A DNA stretch of 64,000 nucleotides from contig NZ_JAHEPS010000001.1 in assembly GCF_018596335.1 (NCBI RefSeq), positions 930,001-994,000 on the forward strand, in the 5' to 3' direction. The notes under the pieces were generated by a model. The model ran no database searches. It was given only the letters and a program-made list of their open reading frames with translations, and was not told where the DNA came from. Both the position numbers and the translations under genes were made by a program. Source of the DNA: Shewanella jiangmenensis. Its GTDB lineage: Bacteria > Pseudomonadota > Gammaproteobacteria > Enterobacterales > Shewanellaceae. Of the stretch, positions 53,301 through 63,106 are shown one piece after another; the first letter of the stretch is position 1; each line of letters starts with the position of its first letter.

Positions 53301-55619
53301 TTCGGTGATGTGTTCCAGCCGCTCGCGGGACTGCTCCAGCCGCTCCTGAAACAGTTTTTGCTCTGTGATGTCGTTGATGGCGCCGTCAAACCACAGCGGG
53401 TTGCCGTCTTCATCGTAACTGGCCTTGCCTTTTTCGTGGATCCAGCGCAGCTGGCCATCCCGGTGCACAATCCGGTATTCCACCTCAAAGGCATGCTGCT
53501 CGGCGAGGGCTGTGTCTATCACCCGATTGCAGTGGCCCATGTCGTCATCAAAAATGATGGAGGCGAAACTGCGCTTTTTGTTGTCGATAAAGTGCCAGGC
53601 CGGGTAGCCGGTGATATCGGCGATATTGTCGCTGACATATTCCATCACCCACACCTCGCCGATGCGGGTGCGGTACACGGCGCCGGGGATATTGGACACC
53701 AGCCCGCGGAACCGGCTCTCGCTCTCGCGAATTTTTTGCTCCACTTCTATCTGCACCGACAGATCGCGGATAGAGGCCGCTACCTGGTGCTGGCCATTAT
53801 CATCGGCGGGCAAAATACTGAGGCCAATCTGCACCGGAAACAGGCTGCCGTCACGCTTGAGCGCATGCAGCAAGCGGCCTTCGGCCATGATCCTGTCTTT
53901 GCCTTTGGCAACAAACTCATGGCGGCTTTGGGCGTGGGCAACCCGGTGCATTTCCGGCATCAGGGTTTCAACATTAAGCCCAAGCATCTCATCGCTGCGA
54001 TAGCCAAAAAGCGACTGACAGCGACTGTTGCTGAACACCAGATTGCCAGCCTCATCGACAATCAGCATTGCCTCGGGCGCTGCCTCGAGCACTGCATTGG
54101 ACCAGGCCGCCGCCGACATCTGCTCGGTCACATCGGTAAACAGCATTTCCACCGACAACAGGGCACCATCGTTATCCAGCAGCGGCTGCATAAACAAATC
54201 AAGTCGGCGCAGGCGGCCATCGTGGGCCTCCATTTCGACCTGATGGGCAGGCACACTCTCACCGCTTAGCGCCCGCTCCGTGTATTGCCAGTTTTGCTCG
54301 TTGATGGGATTGCTGGAAAACAGCCTTTGGTATTTGCGCTTCATCAGCTCGGGCGAGAGACCAAGCACCTTCTCCACCCCGTTGCTGACCTGCTCGAGCG
54401 CGCCGCTGGGTGCCATCGAGCAATAGAAGGATTTGTCGCTCATGCCATCAATCAGCCGGGCAAAGCGGTTACCACGGGAATCGAGCAGTGCCTGCTCGCG
54501 CTCTTCCAGCGCTGCCGCCATCTCGTTGAATTTCTCGCTTAAGGTCGCGACTTCCCGCACCGCGCCCGATGGCTTTTGCAGCCGCTTGATTTGCCCCTTG
54601 CTGAAACTGACAATGCCGCTTTCAAGCCACTCGAGCGGCGCAGTCAAGCGCCGGGCGCTGGCATAACTGGTGAGCAGCAACAGCCCCAAAAACAGCAGCA
54701 TACTGAGCGACACCCCAAGCACCTTGTGGCTCATAGCCTCCAGCAGATGCTGCTCCGGGGTCACGACCAGCAAACGCCAGCCAAGGGGCTGCACCGGTGC
54801 CACACTGACGAGATAACGGGTGTTTTTGCGATCGCGAACGCTAAGCTCGCCCTGCGCCATGGTAAGGAGGCGCGGGTCAACGCCATCAACCAACCAATCG
54901 GCGAGCGTGCCATTGAGCGACAGCTCGCTGTCGGGGTGATAAATCAGCCGGCCGCTGCCGTCGGCCACTATCAATTGTTTGGGGCTTATCCCCACAGTGG
55001 CGGGCAGGCCTGCGAGCGCCAAGTCGGTGGTCACCACACCAAGGGCAACCTTGCCACCAAAGGGCTGAGAGAAAGTGAGCATAGGCACATCGCCGCCGCC
55101 CTCATCGAAATAGGCCGGGGTCCAGTAACCCTCGGGGTTGTCTATCGCCTTGTCCCACCAATCCCACTTGCCGCTGCTGTAGTCGTAGCCATCGCGGCCG
55201 AGATCTTTTTGAATAAGCTCATTATTCTGACGAAACACATAGGGGGCGAACAGGCGCGCCGTGGGCAGAAAATCCGGTTTGAATGCGATGGCGGTGCCAT
55301 AAAATCCGGGATTGAGCGCCATACGCTCGCGCAGTTGCAGATAAAGGCTGTCGCCTTGTTGAAGCTCTTCGGTGCTGGCGAGGTTAGTCAGGGCAAAGGC
55401 CAGGGTGCGGGTGTCGCGCTCGGTGAAGTTAAGCTCAGACTCCAGTCTGCCGGCGGCGTAATTGGCTTTTTCGGCCAGATCGGCAAAAAAATCCTTACGG
55501 GTCTGCTGATAATCAAACCAGCCATTGACCGCCGCCAGCGCCGTCATCAGCACAATCAGTGGCAGGGCAATTTGCAGCAGTATTCGGGTCTTGAAGGTTT
55601 TAAGCCTGGTTTCCTGCAT
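50361..55619 (-). CDS. Giant hybrid sensor histidine kinase (Cache-HAMP-5xPAS-HisKA-HATPase-REC-REC-HPt)
   Basis: 1752 residues from the ATG with GGAG 7 bases upstream. In order: helix about 10-32, periplasmic Cache-like sensor about 35-297, helix 298-318, HAMP about 319-375, five PAS-like units about 385-1010 (e.g. [20 protein letters not shown]), HisKA with H1037 in [11 protein letters not shown], HATPase about 1135-1255 ([13 protein letters not shown]), REC1 with D1320 ([10 protein letters not shown]), REC2 with D1461 ([10 protein letters not shown]) and HPt with H1609 ([10 protein letters not shown]). A helical C-terminal extension follows. It is a phosphorelay sensor of an unknown ligand that probably feeds the HD-GYP regulator encoded next to it. 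Confidence 0.92.
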   Translation of the reverse strand: MQETRLKTFKTRILLQIALPLIVLMTALAAVNGWFDYQQTRKDFFADLAEKANYAAGRLESELNFTERDTRTLAFALTNLASTEELQQGDSLYLQLRERMALNPGFYGTAIAFKPDFLPTARLFAPYVFRQNNELIQKDLGRDGYDYSSGKWDWWDKAIDNPEGYWTPAYFDEGGGDVPMLTFSQPFGGKVALGVVTTDLALAGLPATVGISPKQLIVADGSGRLIYHPDSELSLNGTLADWLVDGVDPRLLTMAQGELSVRDRKNTRYLVSVAPVQPLGWRLLVVTPEQHLLEAMSHKVLGVSLSMLLFLGLLLLTSYASARRLTAPLEWLESGIVSFSKGQIKRLQKPSGAVREVATLSEKFNEMAAALEEREQALLDSRGNRFARLIDGMSDKSFYCSMAPSGALEQVSNGVEKVLGLSPELMKRKYQRLFSSNPINEQNWQYTERALSGESVPAHQVEMEAHDGRLRRLDLFMQPLLDNDGALLSVEMLFTDVTEQMSAAAWSNAVLEAAPEAMLIVDEAGNLVFSNSRCQSLFGYRSDEMLGLNVETLMPEMHRVAHAQSRHEFVAKGKDRIMAEGRLLHALKRDGSLFPVQIGLSILPADDNGQHQVAASIRDLSVQIEVEQKIRESESRFRGLVSNIPGAVYRTRIGEVWVMEYVSDNIADITGYPAWHFIDNKKRSFASIIFDDDMGHCNRVIDTALAEQHAFEVEYRIVHRDGQLRWIHEKGKASYDEDGNPLWFDGAINDITEQKLFQERLEQSRERLEHITESVPSTVYQLTWRHEKDRRFTFLSSAVMSTLGFHRDEIFANFELVAERINDEDRPEFIRLLSGKGGMQWTKEFRYSFPSGEVRWLEAGARGSKQDDCLVWNGYMMDISARKKMEAGLAKSEAHFRALFDNAGMGIVNLDGRGMIKDCNARFLSDLGMSLDDVKRRALADLMYPDDRELATNLPQALTESGDSIHGEWRMLSGSGELMWMAVIASELDEDDGERSVVMSVANITRLKLLSDELLAAKEDADAANQAKSDFLANMSHEIRTPMNAIIGMSQLCLQTNLDRKQRNYVEKIERASKSLLGIINDILDFSKIEAGKLDIEVVPFQLDTILEDLGDMFSVKAEAKQLELLFSVAPNVPRHLEGDPLRLGQVLINLMNNAIKFTERGEVMLSISELARDGDEVQLKFAVRDSGIGLTAEQQGKLFKSFSQADTSTTRKYGGTGLGLAICKQLVELMGGEIGVDSQFGNGSTFFFTISAKVSEQALPNVERELENMPVLVVDDNNTARDIMRATLQSMGFAVETARSGMEALEKCAANTYRIAMVDWKMPEMDGLETASRLKQLPNPPVVLMVSAHADASFVDEVAARGNSGYIAKPISASRLLDGIMSALGKQGQKPVRRKAEPLDAAQLECLRGKRVLLVEDNEMNQEVATEFLEQVGVVLSIADNGQIALEKLSQQTFDIVLMDCQMPVMDGYQATRELRKMPGLAELPVVAMTANAMAGDRELCLAAGMNDHIAKPIEVGLLYQALLRYLGPADITLPAADMTLKAATPAMVSWPLHDDIDIDRGLQLVQNSARLYRRILERFADGQAQAPAQIRKAIKEGRQEDAVRFAHTLKGVAGNLSAEVLVELGRSLEAKLSQGEAVDELLAELELKLAPIVAAIRLWLDGEEGDAQSDAQAEVLPDAEVCAALRAILAKLEESDASAVMAIDALGAQVAPKLKARFKPVTELVSGYQFDDGADLLKELLQELEGSSDA

Positions 55620-56284
55620 CCTTTCTCTCCACCGCCGGGCTTTCCACGCGCGGGCTTTCCACGCGGATGTGCCACGGCAAAAGACAAGCTGCGCCAGTGG
55701 CAAAACACCACCTGCTACTCTCTTGCCCAAGCGGGAAGGACGACAGTAACTTTAGCGCTTCCTGTTACTCAACTAGTTGAACTATAGGAAAATTCTAAAG
55801 CAATATAAGCACCGGAATTGAGTGTAAACAAGCAATTCGATTAAGTATGATCTTAAAGTTGTCACCGGCACGACAATCCCTCATACCAAATTACGAGACG
55901 GCGTCCCAAAGCGATCAGCGCGCAACCAAGGTAACAGTGTTTTTTTAAACTTGCATGCGGTAAAAGCAAAGGCATGGGGGCGAAGACAGCGCGGTTACAA
56001 AAGGTCACAGCTGTAAAAATCGCCGCCACATCAGCCCCAGGCGCAACACCTCAAGCCAACGCCAAGCCAACGCCACTTCAACCACCAGCAAACCCAATCT
56101 CAACCAGACGACGTTTCACTCAACAGCGCCCCAGTGATGCTTACAAGCCAAGCGAGCCGGACAAGGCCGCAACAAAGGTTTTACCCAAGGCTGTGAAGCA
56201 GCGCGCGGCGTTTTTTCGCTCAGTCTTTAGGATCTGCGCCCCTGTCGAATGGCCTAGCGCCAAAGCAATCCTAAGGAATACCCA
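55620..56284. other. 665-bp intergenic region before the DUF3332 gene
   Basis: It should hold the promoters of the hybrid kinase and the DUF3332 lipoprotein. I saw no strong hairpin, operator or RNA. One open frame on the plus strand (55974-56288, rich in Ala, Pro, Lys and Thr) is judged non-coding. Confidence 0.4.
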
Positions 56285-56833
56285 ATGAACAAGAAGATGA
56301 TAGCCGTTACCGCCAGCCTGCTTGCCTGCACCCAGCTCAGCGGCTGTATGGGCCAGATGGGTCTGAGCAGCATGCTGACCCAGGGCAACCTGTCGGCGGT
56401 GGACAACCGTTACGGCCGCGCCGGCTTGTATATGCTGCTGGCCCCTGTTTATGGCCTGACCGCCACAGCGGATCTGTTTATTTTCAACAGCATCGAATTC
56501 TGGACCGGTAAAAACCCCATCACAGGTAAATCCCCTGCCCTGGTCGACACACCGGCCAACGCGGTTATCAAGGTCAATGACAAGCTTGGCAAGGAGCTGA
56601 GCACTGCGCCACTTAAAGGCACCATTGGCATGGCCGGCAGCAAACACATTGAGGATGCGCAGTTTGTCGCCATCGACGATGACACCCTCGCCATGCTGGT
56701 TCGCTTTGACGATGGCAGCGAGCAGACCATGACCGGCAAACGCAGCGGTGACTCGGTGCGCTTTTTTGTAGACGACAACTTTGTCAGCGAAGTGAGCATT
56801 GATGAGCTGAGCCGTTACGCCGCCGCACGCTGA
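56285..56833 (+). CDS. DUF3332 lipoprotein
   Basis: 182 residues. The signal peptide ends in lipobox LSGC (about residue 21). The mature part matches DUF3332: VDNRYGRAGLYMLLAPVYGLTA, DLFIFNSIEFWTGKNPITGK and SVRFFVDDNFVSEVSIDEL. The family is found in gammaproteobacteria with no known function. Single-gene unit ending at the shared terminator. Confidence 0.82.
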   Translation: MNKKMIAVTASLLACTQLSGCMGQMGLSSMLTQGNLSAVDNRYGRAGLYMLLAPVYGLTATADLFIFNSIEFWTGKNPITGKSPALVDTPANAVIKVNDKLGKELSTAPLKGTIGMAGSKHIEDAQFVAIDDDTLAMLVRFDDGSEQTMTGKRSGDSVRFFVDDNFVSEVSIDELSRYAAAR

Positions 56834-56852
56834 TAACGATTTGCAGCGACGC

Positions 56853-56878
56853 AAAAAAGGGCGCAGTGCGCCCTTTTG
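56853..56878. terminator. Terminator between DUF3332 and Na/Pi symporter genes
   Basis: AAAAGGGCGCA and TGCGCCCTTTT form an 11-bp stem around a single base. It is symmetrical and can serve both convergent genes. Confidence 0.9.
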
Positions 56879-56893
56879 CATTGACAGAAGCGG

Positions 56894-58036
56894 TTAACGA
56901 ATCGCCAGCAGCAAGGTACCCGGCAGCACAAAGAAACAGCCAAGCACGTAGGCGAGCGCCGCACCTTTGTGTTTTACGCTGGTGCGGGCCAGCGCCTCGG
57001 CGCAGTGCACCGGAATATCGCGCAAAAACGGCAAACCAAAAATCAGCGCAACCGCAAACACGTTAAACAGCACATGCACAAAGGCAATGGTCAGCGCCAC
57101 TTCAGATGCCGCGCCTGAAATCGCCGTCGCCGCCAGCAGCGCCGTAATGGTAGTGCCTATGTTGGCGCCCATGGTGAAGGGGTAAATCTGCCGGGTGGTA
57201 AACACGCCGCTGCCTGCCAGAGGCACCATCAGACTGGTGGTGGTGGACGACGACTGTACCATCACAGTCACAGCTGTGCCTGACAGAATCCCCGCCAGCG
57301 GCCCCTTGCCAATGGCGCTGTGCAGCATGTGTTTGGCGCGGCCAACCAGCGCTTTTTGCAGTAACTTACCAAGAAAGGTCACCGCCAGCAGAATAAGGCC
57401 AATACCGATAACAATCATGGCCACACCTGCCCACAGCGGCTCAAGCCAGGAAACCGATGCCTTAACCAGTGACTGACCGGGCTCGGTAATCACCTTCATA
57501 AAGTTGTAGTCTTTCATCGACAGGTTGGCATCGACAGTGACGAGATCAGCCAGATAACGGGCAGATTTCTCGAGGATGCCGAACATGATTTCCAGCGGCA
57601 GGAAAATCATCACCGCCATAATGTTAAAGAAGTCATGCACGGTCGAAGCCGCAAAAGCGCGCTGAAACTCGTCTTTATTACGCACATGGCCGACCGACAC
57701 CAGAGTATTGGTGATGGTGGTGCCTATGTTGGCACCCAGCACCATGGGAATGGCCACCGACATGGGCAGGCCGCCCGCCACCAGCCCCACAATCACCGAA
57801 GTTACCGTGGAGGAGCTTTGCACCAGTGCGGTGGCAAATACCCCCAGCAAGAGTGCCACGAAGGGGTGACTGGCAAAGGCAAAAATCGCTTTTGCACCCT
57901 CACTGCCACCGGAGGCCAGTTTGAAACCATCGCCGACTGAACCTACAGCCACCAATACGAGGTAAATCATCGCGGCGATGGCAATCCAGTTCATCACCTT
58001 GGTTTGAAGCGAAGTGGTTTGTACAGTTTGACTCAT
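56894..58036 (-). CDS. nptA: Na/Pi cotransporter family protein, NptA-like
   Basis: 380 residues from the ATG (MSQTVQTTS); V. cholerae NptA is about 380. Eight to ten hydrophobic helices contain two copies of the family motif, ALVQSSSTVTS (near 77-87) and VMVQSSSTTTS (near 257-267), the QSSS repeats that bind sodium and phosphate. It should move phosphate with Na+ across the inner membrane, complementing PhoD, GDPD and ExeM scavenging seen elsewhere in the window. No Pho box was found upstream. Confidence 0.9.
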   Translation of the reverse strand: MSQTVQTTSLQTKVMNWIAIAAMIYLVLVAVGSVGDGFKLASGGSEGAKAIFAFASHPFVALLLGVFATALVQSSSTVTSVIVGLVAGGLPMSVAIPMVLGANIGTTITNTLVSVGHVRNKDEFQRAFAASTVHDFFNIMAVMIFLPLEIMFGILEKSARYLADLVTVDANLSMKDYNFMKVITEPGQSLVKASVSWLEPLWAGVAMIVIGIGLILLAVTFLGKLLQKALVGRAKHMLHSAIGKGPLAGILSGTAVTVMVQSSSTTTSLMVPLAGSGVFTTRQIYPFTMGANIGTTITALLAATAISGAASEVALTIAFVHVLFNVFAVALIFGLPFLRDIPVHCAEALARTSVKHKGAALAYVLGCFFVLPGTLLLAIR

Positions 58037-58369
58037 GCTATTTCTCTTGGATTCGGGGAAGTCGCGGCGCATTAGACCAAAGCTTTATGACAAAAATATG
58101 TCAGTAAAAAGACAGTCAAACCCGCCGAAAATCTCGCCCCAAAGGGCAAAACCGCGCACTATAAACACCAAGTTATAAATCATCATTAAAATTCACATTT
58201 GCCACGAATTTAACCAGCATTTTTAGCATCTACGGCACCTTCAACTGCCAACAAAGTGCAGCAAAAGCAGTTTAAAAAACGATCCCAAGCCCGTGATTAA
58301 CCGTAGTTTTAACTGAGTGACTCGGGTATTCTCGAGCCACTGCGCAGTAAATGGACCTCAGGAGCAGTC

Positions 58370-59062
58370 ATGACCCCCATCGTCGCGCTTGCCGGCATAA
58401 AAAAAAGTTTTCAGGATGGCAGTGAACGCCATCTGGTACTGGACGGCCTGACCCTTGCCATCCATGGCGGCGAAACCATCGCCCTCACAGGTCCAAGTGG
58501 CTGCGGCAAAAGCACCCTGCTAAACCTCATTGCCGGTTTCGATACCCCCGACAGCGGCGATATTCACCTCCTTGGCAGGCTCGCCAACGATTTTACCGCC
58601 CGCGACTGGGACAGTTTTCGGCGCGCCGAGCTTGGCATGGTGTTTCAGCAGTTCAACTTGCTCGACCCGCTCGATGTGCGCGCCAATATTCACTTTCCCC
58701 TCGCCCTCAATGGCAAGCCCTGGAATGGCTGGTGCGACACCCTGATAAGCCGCCTTGGGCTTAGCGAGCTGCTGTCACGCCCAATCGACAGCCTCTCCGG
58801 CGGCCAGCAGCAAAGGGTGGCCATTGCCCGCGCCCTCGCCCAGCGCCCGCCACTGCTGCTTGCCGACGAGCCCACAGGCAACCTCGATGAACAGTCCGGC
58901 GATGAGGTAATGGCGCTGCTGACAAGCCTTGCCCGCGAGAGCAACACCGCCATCCTGATGGTGACCCACAGCGAGCGCTGCGCCGCCTTTATGCAAAGGC
59001 GCTGGCACTTAAGTGGCGGGCGCATTGCTGAGCGCGAGCAGCACCGGCAGGCAAATGTATGA
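58370..59062 (+). CDS. ABC transporter ATPase, AttE/LolD-like
   Basis: 230 residues. Walker A GPSGCGKST (41-49), signature LSGGQQQRVAIARAL (near 142), Walker B LLLADEPTGNLD. It belongs to the LolD/MacB/FtsE class that works with FtsX-type permeases. It is the first gene of a three-gene operon with the fused permease and the CrtC/AttH-like lipoprotein, which is the AttEFGH arrangement. Its stop overlaps the first start codon of the permease by 4 bp (ATGA). The 333-bp region upstream (58037-58369) holds no recognised element besides the promoters. Confidence 0.9.
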   Translation: MTPIVALAGIKKSFQDGSERHLVLDGLTLAIHGGETIALTGPSGCGKSTLLNLIAGFDTPDSGDIHLLGRLANDFTARDWDSFRRAELGMVFQQFNLLDPLDVRANIHFPLALNGKPWNGWCDTLISRLGLSELLSRPIDSLSGGQQQRVAIARALAQRPPLLLADEPTGNLDEQSGDEVMALLTSLARESNTAILMVTHSERCAAFMQRRWHLSGGRIAEREQHRQANV

Positions 59063-59127
59063 GCACAGCCCGGGCAGGCAAATGTATGAGCACAGCCCGG
59101 GCAGGCAAAGGTATGAGCACAGCGGCG
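59048..59127 (+). repeat. Three tandem 27-bp units that triplicate the permease start codon
   Basis: Units start at 59048, 59075 and 59102, the third one incomplete and with one or two changes. Each contains GGTATGAGCACAGC or GTATGAGCACAGC, so the permease has three in-frame ATG codons at 59059, 59086 and 59113. The unit is 27 bp, so the frame is preserved and adds MSTARAGK-like nonapeptides. Confidence 0.9.
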
Positions 59128-61737
59128 CAGCGACAACATCACCGCCCCCTCCATGGACTCTGGCTCAGCTTCAGGGTGTTTTTGGGGCACTACCGCCGCG
59201 CGCCGCTGCAGGCGGGGGCGATTTTGCTTGGAGTCATCTTGTCGGTGGTGCTGCTCACGGCGGTTAAGAGCATCAATGAAAACGCCCGCAGCAGTTACCG
59301 CGAGGCCACCGCGCCACTTTCAAGCCGCGCCGCCTTTACCCTGCTGCCCGCAGGCGGCAAGGCATATCTCGATGATGAGGTGTATTTCCGCTTAAGCCGT
59401 CAGGGGCTTAAGTTAATGCCAAGGTTAAACGGCGTGATGACCGACGACAGCGGCCGGCGCTTTTATCTCGACGGCATAGACATCATAGCGGCCACGTCAA
59501 TTGCAGCCTCCTACACCAGTACATCCGCGCCAGGCACCAGTACACCCGCGCCAGGCACCGGGCCAGCCAGCCCATTGTCGGCAAACCTCGACCTTGGCAG
59601 CTTACTCACAGGTGCGCCTGTGCTGCTGTTAAGTCAAAGCCAACTTGAAAAGGTGAGCGCCAAAGGTGCGCTCAAACTTAAAGGCCAAGCCATTGAACTG
59701 ATTGGCCTTGATGACGCTCTCGGCCTTGGCAGCGCCACTGTGGCCGATCTCGCCTTTGCCAAACAGGCGCTCGAGCTGCCCCATTCACTGAGTTCAATCG
59801 AGGTGCTGGATAACATCCCCCTTGAGACCTTTAAACAGCAGCTCAGCGCCGCCGGCATTGATGAATCAAGCCTTGATATCCTTCAAGGCGACAACGGCGC
59901 GGCGCTGACCGAGCTCTCCGGCAGTTTTCACTTAAGCCTTAAGGCCATGGGCCTGCTCGCCTTTGTGGTGGGGCTTTTTATTGCTTACAACGGCGTGCGT
60001 TACAGCCTGATGAAGCGCACCCGTTTGCTGCTGCAACTGCGACAGCTCGGCGTGGGGCAGCGCGAGCTGCTTGGCGCGCTGGTGCTGGAGCTGATGCTGA
60101 TGGTAATTTTTGGCGCAGCAATAGGTTTTGCCCTTGGGCTGTGGCTTGGGCAGGGGCTGATGCCGCTGGTATCCATGACCCTTGAGCAGGTTTACGGCGC
60201 GCGGCTGCTGCCCGGTCATTGGCGCCCCGGCTGGTTTATCGAAGCCTTTGGGCTCAGTGCGGCGGCCAGTCTCTTTGCCTGTATTCCGCTGATGGCGCGC
60301 CTGGTGGCAACGCCGCTCGCCTCGGGCCGTCATCAGGCGGCAAATCAGGGGTTTGATGTGAAGATGCAGCGCCTGCAGCTTTTTGCAGCCGCCGCGTTGT
60401 TACTGCTTGCGCTTATCATCACCCTGTTTGAGCCTGGCGTGAGCCAATATCTTCGTGAGCAACAGCTTACCCGCTTGTTGCCCCTTTACAGCCTTGGGCT
60501 TATCGCGCTGGTGACCCTCGCCGCGCCGCTGCTGCTGCCAAGCCTGCTCGCAAGGCTGCCTGCGCTCTTTGGCAAATCGGGGGTAATCCGCCCCGGGCTT
60601 GGGCAGTACCTTATTGCCGAGCTTAAGGTGCTGGCGCCGCCCATGTCACTTGCCATGATGGCCATGCTGCTGGCGCTGTCGGCCAATATTGCCATGACGA
60701 CCCTGGTGGTGAGTTTTGAAGGCACGTTAAAGGTCTGGCTCAATCAGCGCCTGCACGCCGACATCTATTTACGCCCCGGCGACAGCCACATGCCGCAGGT
60801 GATGGCAACGCTTGAAAACGATAGCCGCATCAGCGCCAGTTACCGCCAGTATTCAAGCCCTGCGCTGCTTAACGGCATGGGCGAGCAGCAGCAAACCCGC
60901 TTTCGGCTGCTGGCGCGCGACAGTATTTCGGTGCGGGAAACCAGCACCTTAAAAACCTTCGATGCCGCGCTGTGGCAGGCCATGCAGGCCGGCGGGCGGC
61001 AAATCCTGATTAACGAGCCCATGGCGCAAAAGCTTAACCTGCGACTTGGGCAGCGGCTTGATATCACGGTGGGCGGCAAAGACGTCAGCCTTGAAGTCGC
61101 AGGCATTTTTTACGATCACGGCAATCAGCAGCTTGAAACCCTGATTGAAGAAACCCTCTGGCAGCAACTCGGGTTATCGCCAATTCCCATGAGCCTTGCA
61201 CTAAGCTGCAACGGCTGCGATGCCGAGCAGCTGGCCGACACCCTCGCGGGCGAGCTTGAGCTGTCGCGGGCGCAGATTTTCAGCCAGCAGAACATCAAAA
61301 AAATCGCCATCAGCATGTTTGGCCGCACCTTTGAAATCACCGCAAGCCTTGGCACCCTCACCCTGCTTGTGGCCTCGATTGGGCTCTTCTCGGCGCTGTC
61401 GATGCTCTCGGCGAGCCGCGAAAACCCGCTGGCACGGCTGCACGCCCTCGGGGTGAGCCGCAGTGAGCTGCTGTTAATGAGCGCTGCGCAAATGCTGCTG
61501 ATGGTGCTCGCCACCGCGCTTTTGGCCATCCCCGTGGCCTGGGTACTTGGCTACCTTTTGATCCACAAAGTGATTTTGCTCTCCTTCGGCTGGAGTCTCA
61601 CCATGGACTGGCAATGGCTGCCGGTTTTCAGCGCCGTAGGCGCAGCGCTGCTGTCGGCCGCACTGGCACTGGCCTGGCCCTTGTGGCGCCAAAGCCGCCG
61701 CCCGCTTATCCGCAGTTTGCAGCAGGAGGCAAATTGA
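59059..61737 (+). CDS. Large FtsX-family ABC permease (AttF-AttG fusion-like)
   Basis: 892 residues from the first of three possible starts, 874 from the third (59113). Helices near the N-terminus (about 47-67), 300-320, 348-372, 395-420, 444-464, 478-500, 525-555, 770-795, 815-840 and 850-875 form two FtsX-type modules with large periplasmic domains between. In the Att system the two permeases are separate (F and G); here one protein spans both. A TSTSAPGTSTPAPGTG repeat (about 152-170) lies in the first periplasmic part. It probably exports or extracts lipid or lipid-like ligands, as MacB- and LolCE-like systems do. Confidence 0.82.
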   Translation: MSTARAGKCMSTARAGKGMSTAAQRQHHRPLHGLWLSFRVFLGHYRRAPLQAGAILLGVILSVVLLTAVKSINENARSSYREATAPLSSRAAFTLLPAGGKAYLDDEVYFRLSRQGLKLMPRLNGVMTDDSGRRFYLDGIDIIAATSIAASYTSTSAPGTSTPAPGTGPASPLSANLDLGSLLTGAPVLLLSQSQLEKVSAKGALKLKGQAIELIGLDDALGLGSATVADLAFAKQALELPHSLSSIEVLDNIPLETFKQQLSAAGIDESSLDILQGDNGAALTELSGSFHLSLKAMGLLAFVVGLFIAYNGVRYSLMKRTRLLLQLRQLGVGQRELLGALVLELMLMVIFGAAIGFALGLWLGQGLMPLVSMTLEQVYGARLLPGHWRPGWFIEAFGLSAAASLFACIPLMARLVATPLASGRHQAANQGFDVKMQRLQLFAAAALLLLALIITLFEPGVSQYLREQQLTRLLPLYSLGLIALVTLAAPLLLPSLLARLPALFGKSGVIRPGLGQYLIAELKVLAPPMSLAMMAMLLALSANIAMTTLVVSFEGTLKVWLNQRLHADIYLRPGDSHMPQVMATLENDSRISASYRQYSSPALLNGMGEQQQTRFRLLARDSISVRETSTLKTFDAALWQAMQAGGRQILINEPMAQKLNLRLGQRLDITVGGKDVSLEVAGIFYDHGNQQLETLIEETLWQQLGLSPIPMSLALSCNGCDAEQLADTLAGELELSRAQIFSQQNIKKIAISMFGRTFEITASLGTLTLLVASIGLFSALSMLSASRENPLARLHALGVSRSELLLMSAAQMLLMVLATALLAIPVAWVLGYLLIHKVILLSFGWSLTMDWQWLPVFSAVGAALLSAALALAWPLWRQSRRPLIRSLQQEAN

Positions 61738-61738
61738 T

Positions 61739-62989
61739 ATGGCATTCTGCAAAAAAATCAAAACCTTGCCACTTATGTTGCCGATTATGCTACTGCTTGC
61801 GCTGCTGTCCGGCTGCGGCGAACCTGTCACAACTCAGACGCAAAACAGCCAAATCCAGGACAGCTCCGGCATGGGCGAGCTGATGTCAGGGGATATCACA
61901 GGTTTTGATAAGGTTAAGCCCACAACGGCACTAAGTTTTCCCGCAGACCATGGCCCCCATAATAACTTTCGTCAGGAGTGGTGGTATCTCACCGCCAACC
62001 TCACAACCGCCAGCGGCGAGCCTTTGGGGCTGCAATGGACCCAGTTCAGAGTCGCGCTTAAGCCGCTTAACCCAGCGCCAGAACAAGAGCCAGACCCGGC
62101 ATTGAACCAGGCAGCTCAATCAGACAATAGCTGGCAAAGCCGCCAACTGTGGTTTGCCCATGCCGCCGTGACCCGTAAAAACAGCCATATCGCCGCCGAG
62201 CGCTGGTCGCGCGGCCATGGGGCGCTTGCAGGCGCTGGGGGCAGCCCCTTTGCTGTGTATCTCTCGGACTGGCGCTGGCAGTCGCAAACCGAGGCGCTGT
62301 TTCCCGCAAGCCTTGCTGTAGCGCACAGCGGCGATAAGGGCACGCTCGCATACCGGCTCAACCTCTCAAGCAGCTCGCCGCTGCAATTACAGGGCGACAA
62401 GGGCTACAGCGCCAAGAGCGCCGATGCGGGGCTGGCATCCCACTATTATTCCGCGCCCTTTATCCACATTGAGGGCGAGGTGCTGCTGGACGGCAGCTGG
62501 CAACAGGTTCGCGGCCAGGGCTGGCTCGACCGCGAATGGAGCTCGGCGTTTTTGGGGCTTAAGCAGCAAGGCTGGGACTGGTTCGCGCTGCGCCTCGACG
62601 ATGGCTCGGCGCTGATGCTGTTTGCGCTTCGTGAGCAAAACGCCAAATCCTTCACCCATGCCAACCGCATGTGGCCCGATGGCCGCAGCCAAAAGCTTGA
62701 AGTGATTTCGATGTCGCCAAGCGACTACCATCAGGGCTATCCGGTTGCCTGGCAACTGAATTTGAAAGACAAAAGCGCAGGCGAAAACAACGGGACAGGC
62801 AGCGAGCTTAACCTCAAAGTTGAGGCCCTCAATCCCGACGCCCGCATGGCGCTCAGCATGCAATATTGGGAAGGCCCGGTGCGCATCAGTCGCGGTGACA
62901 GCAAGAGTGACAGTGACAACAAGGGTGACATTGATAGCAAGAGTGACAGCCACATAGGTGAAGGTTATATGGAGCTCACGGGCTATTGA
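61739..62989 (+). CDS. AttH/CrtC-like secreted lipoprotein
   Basis: 416 residues, starting 1 base after the permease stop. Signal peptide with lipobox LLSGC. The AttH/CrtC-like domain spans about 60-410: ADHGPHNNFRQEWWYLTANL, LWFAHAAVTR, SRGHGALAG, QGWLDREWSSAFLG and GMELTGY-like end. COG5621 proteins have a double lipocalin fold and bind or hydrate lipid-like molecules. Near the C-terminus residues about 384-404 form a Ser/Asp/Lys tandem (SKSDSDNKGDIDSKSDS), encoded by degenerate repeats at 62896-62953. It completes the Att operon. Confidence 0.82.
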   Translation: MAFCKKIKTLPLMLPIMLLLALLSGCGEPVTTQTQNSQIQDSSGMGELMSGDITGFDKVKPTTALSFPADHGPHNNFRQEWWYLTANLTTASGEPLGLQWTQFRVALKPLNPAPEQEPDPALNQAAQSDNSWQSRQLWFAHAAVTRKNSHIAAERWSRGHGALAGAGGSPFAVYLSDWRWQSQTEALFPASLAVAHSGDKGTLAYRLNLSSSSPLQLQGDKGYSAKSADAGLASHYYSAPFIHIEGEVLLDGSWQQVRGQGWLDREWSSAFLGLKQQGWDWFALRLDDGSALMLFALREQNAKSFTHANRMWPDGRSQKLEVISMSPSDYHQGYPVAWQLNLKDKSAGENNGTGSELNLKVEALNPDARMALSMQYWEGPVRISRGDSKSDSDNKGDIDSKSDSHIGEGYMELTGY

Positions 62990-63106
62990 CGACGAACCGG
63001 CAGCTGACGTGGCGATGGATTGCCACATCGCCCTCTTGCTTGTTGGCTCGGGCCTAACTGACTACAATGCCCGGCAACTTTTGAGTCGAATATTGTGGTA
63101 GCTCTT

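Noticed and set aside
55974..56288. A 104-codon open frame rich in Ala, Pro, Lys and Thr upstream of the DUF3332 gene
   Set aside because: No family match, biased composition, no ribosome binding site, and it overlaps the true start of the DUF3332 gene. It reads as a long non-coding frame in GC-rich DNA.
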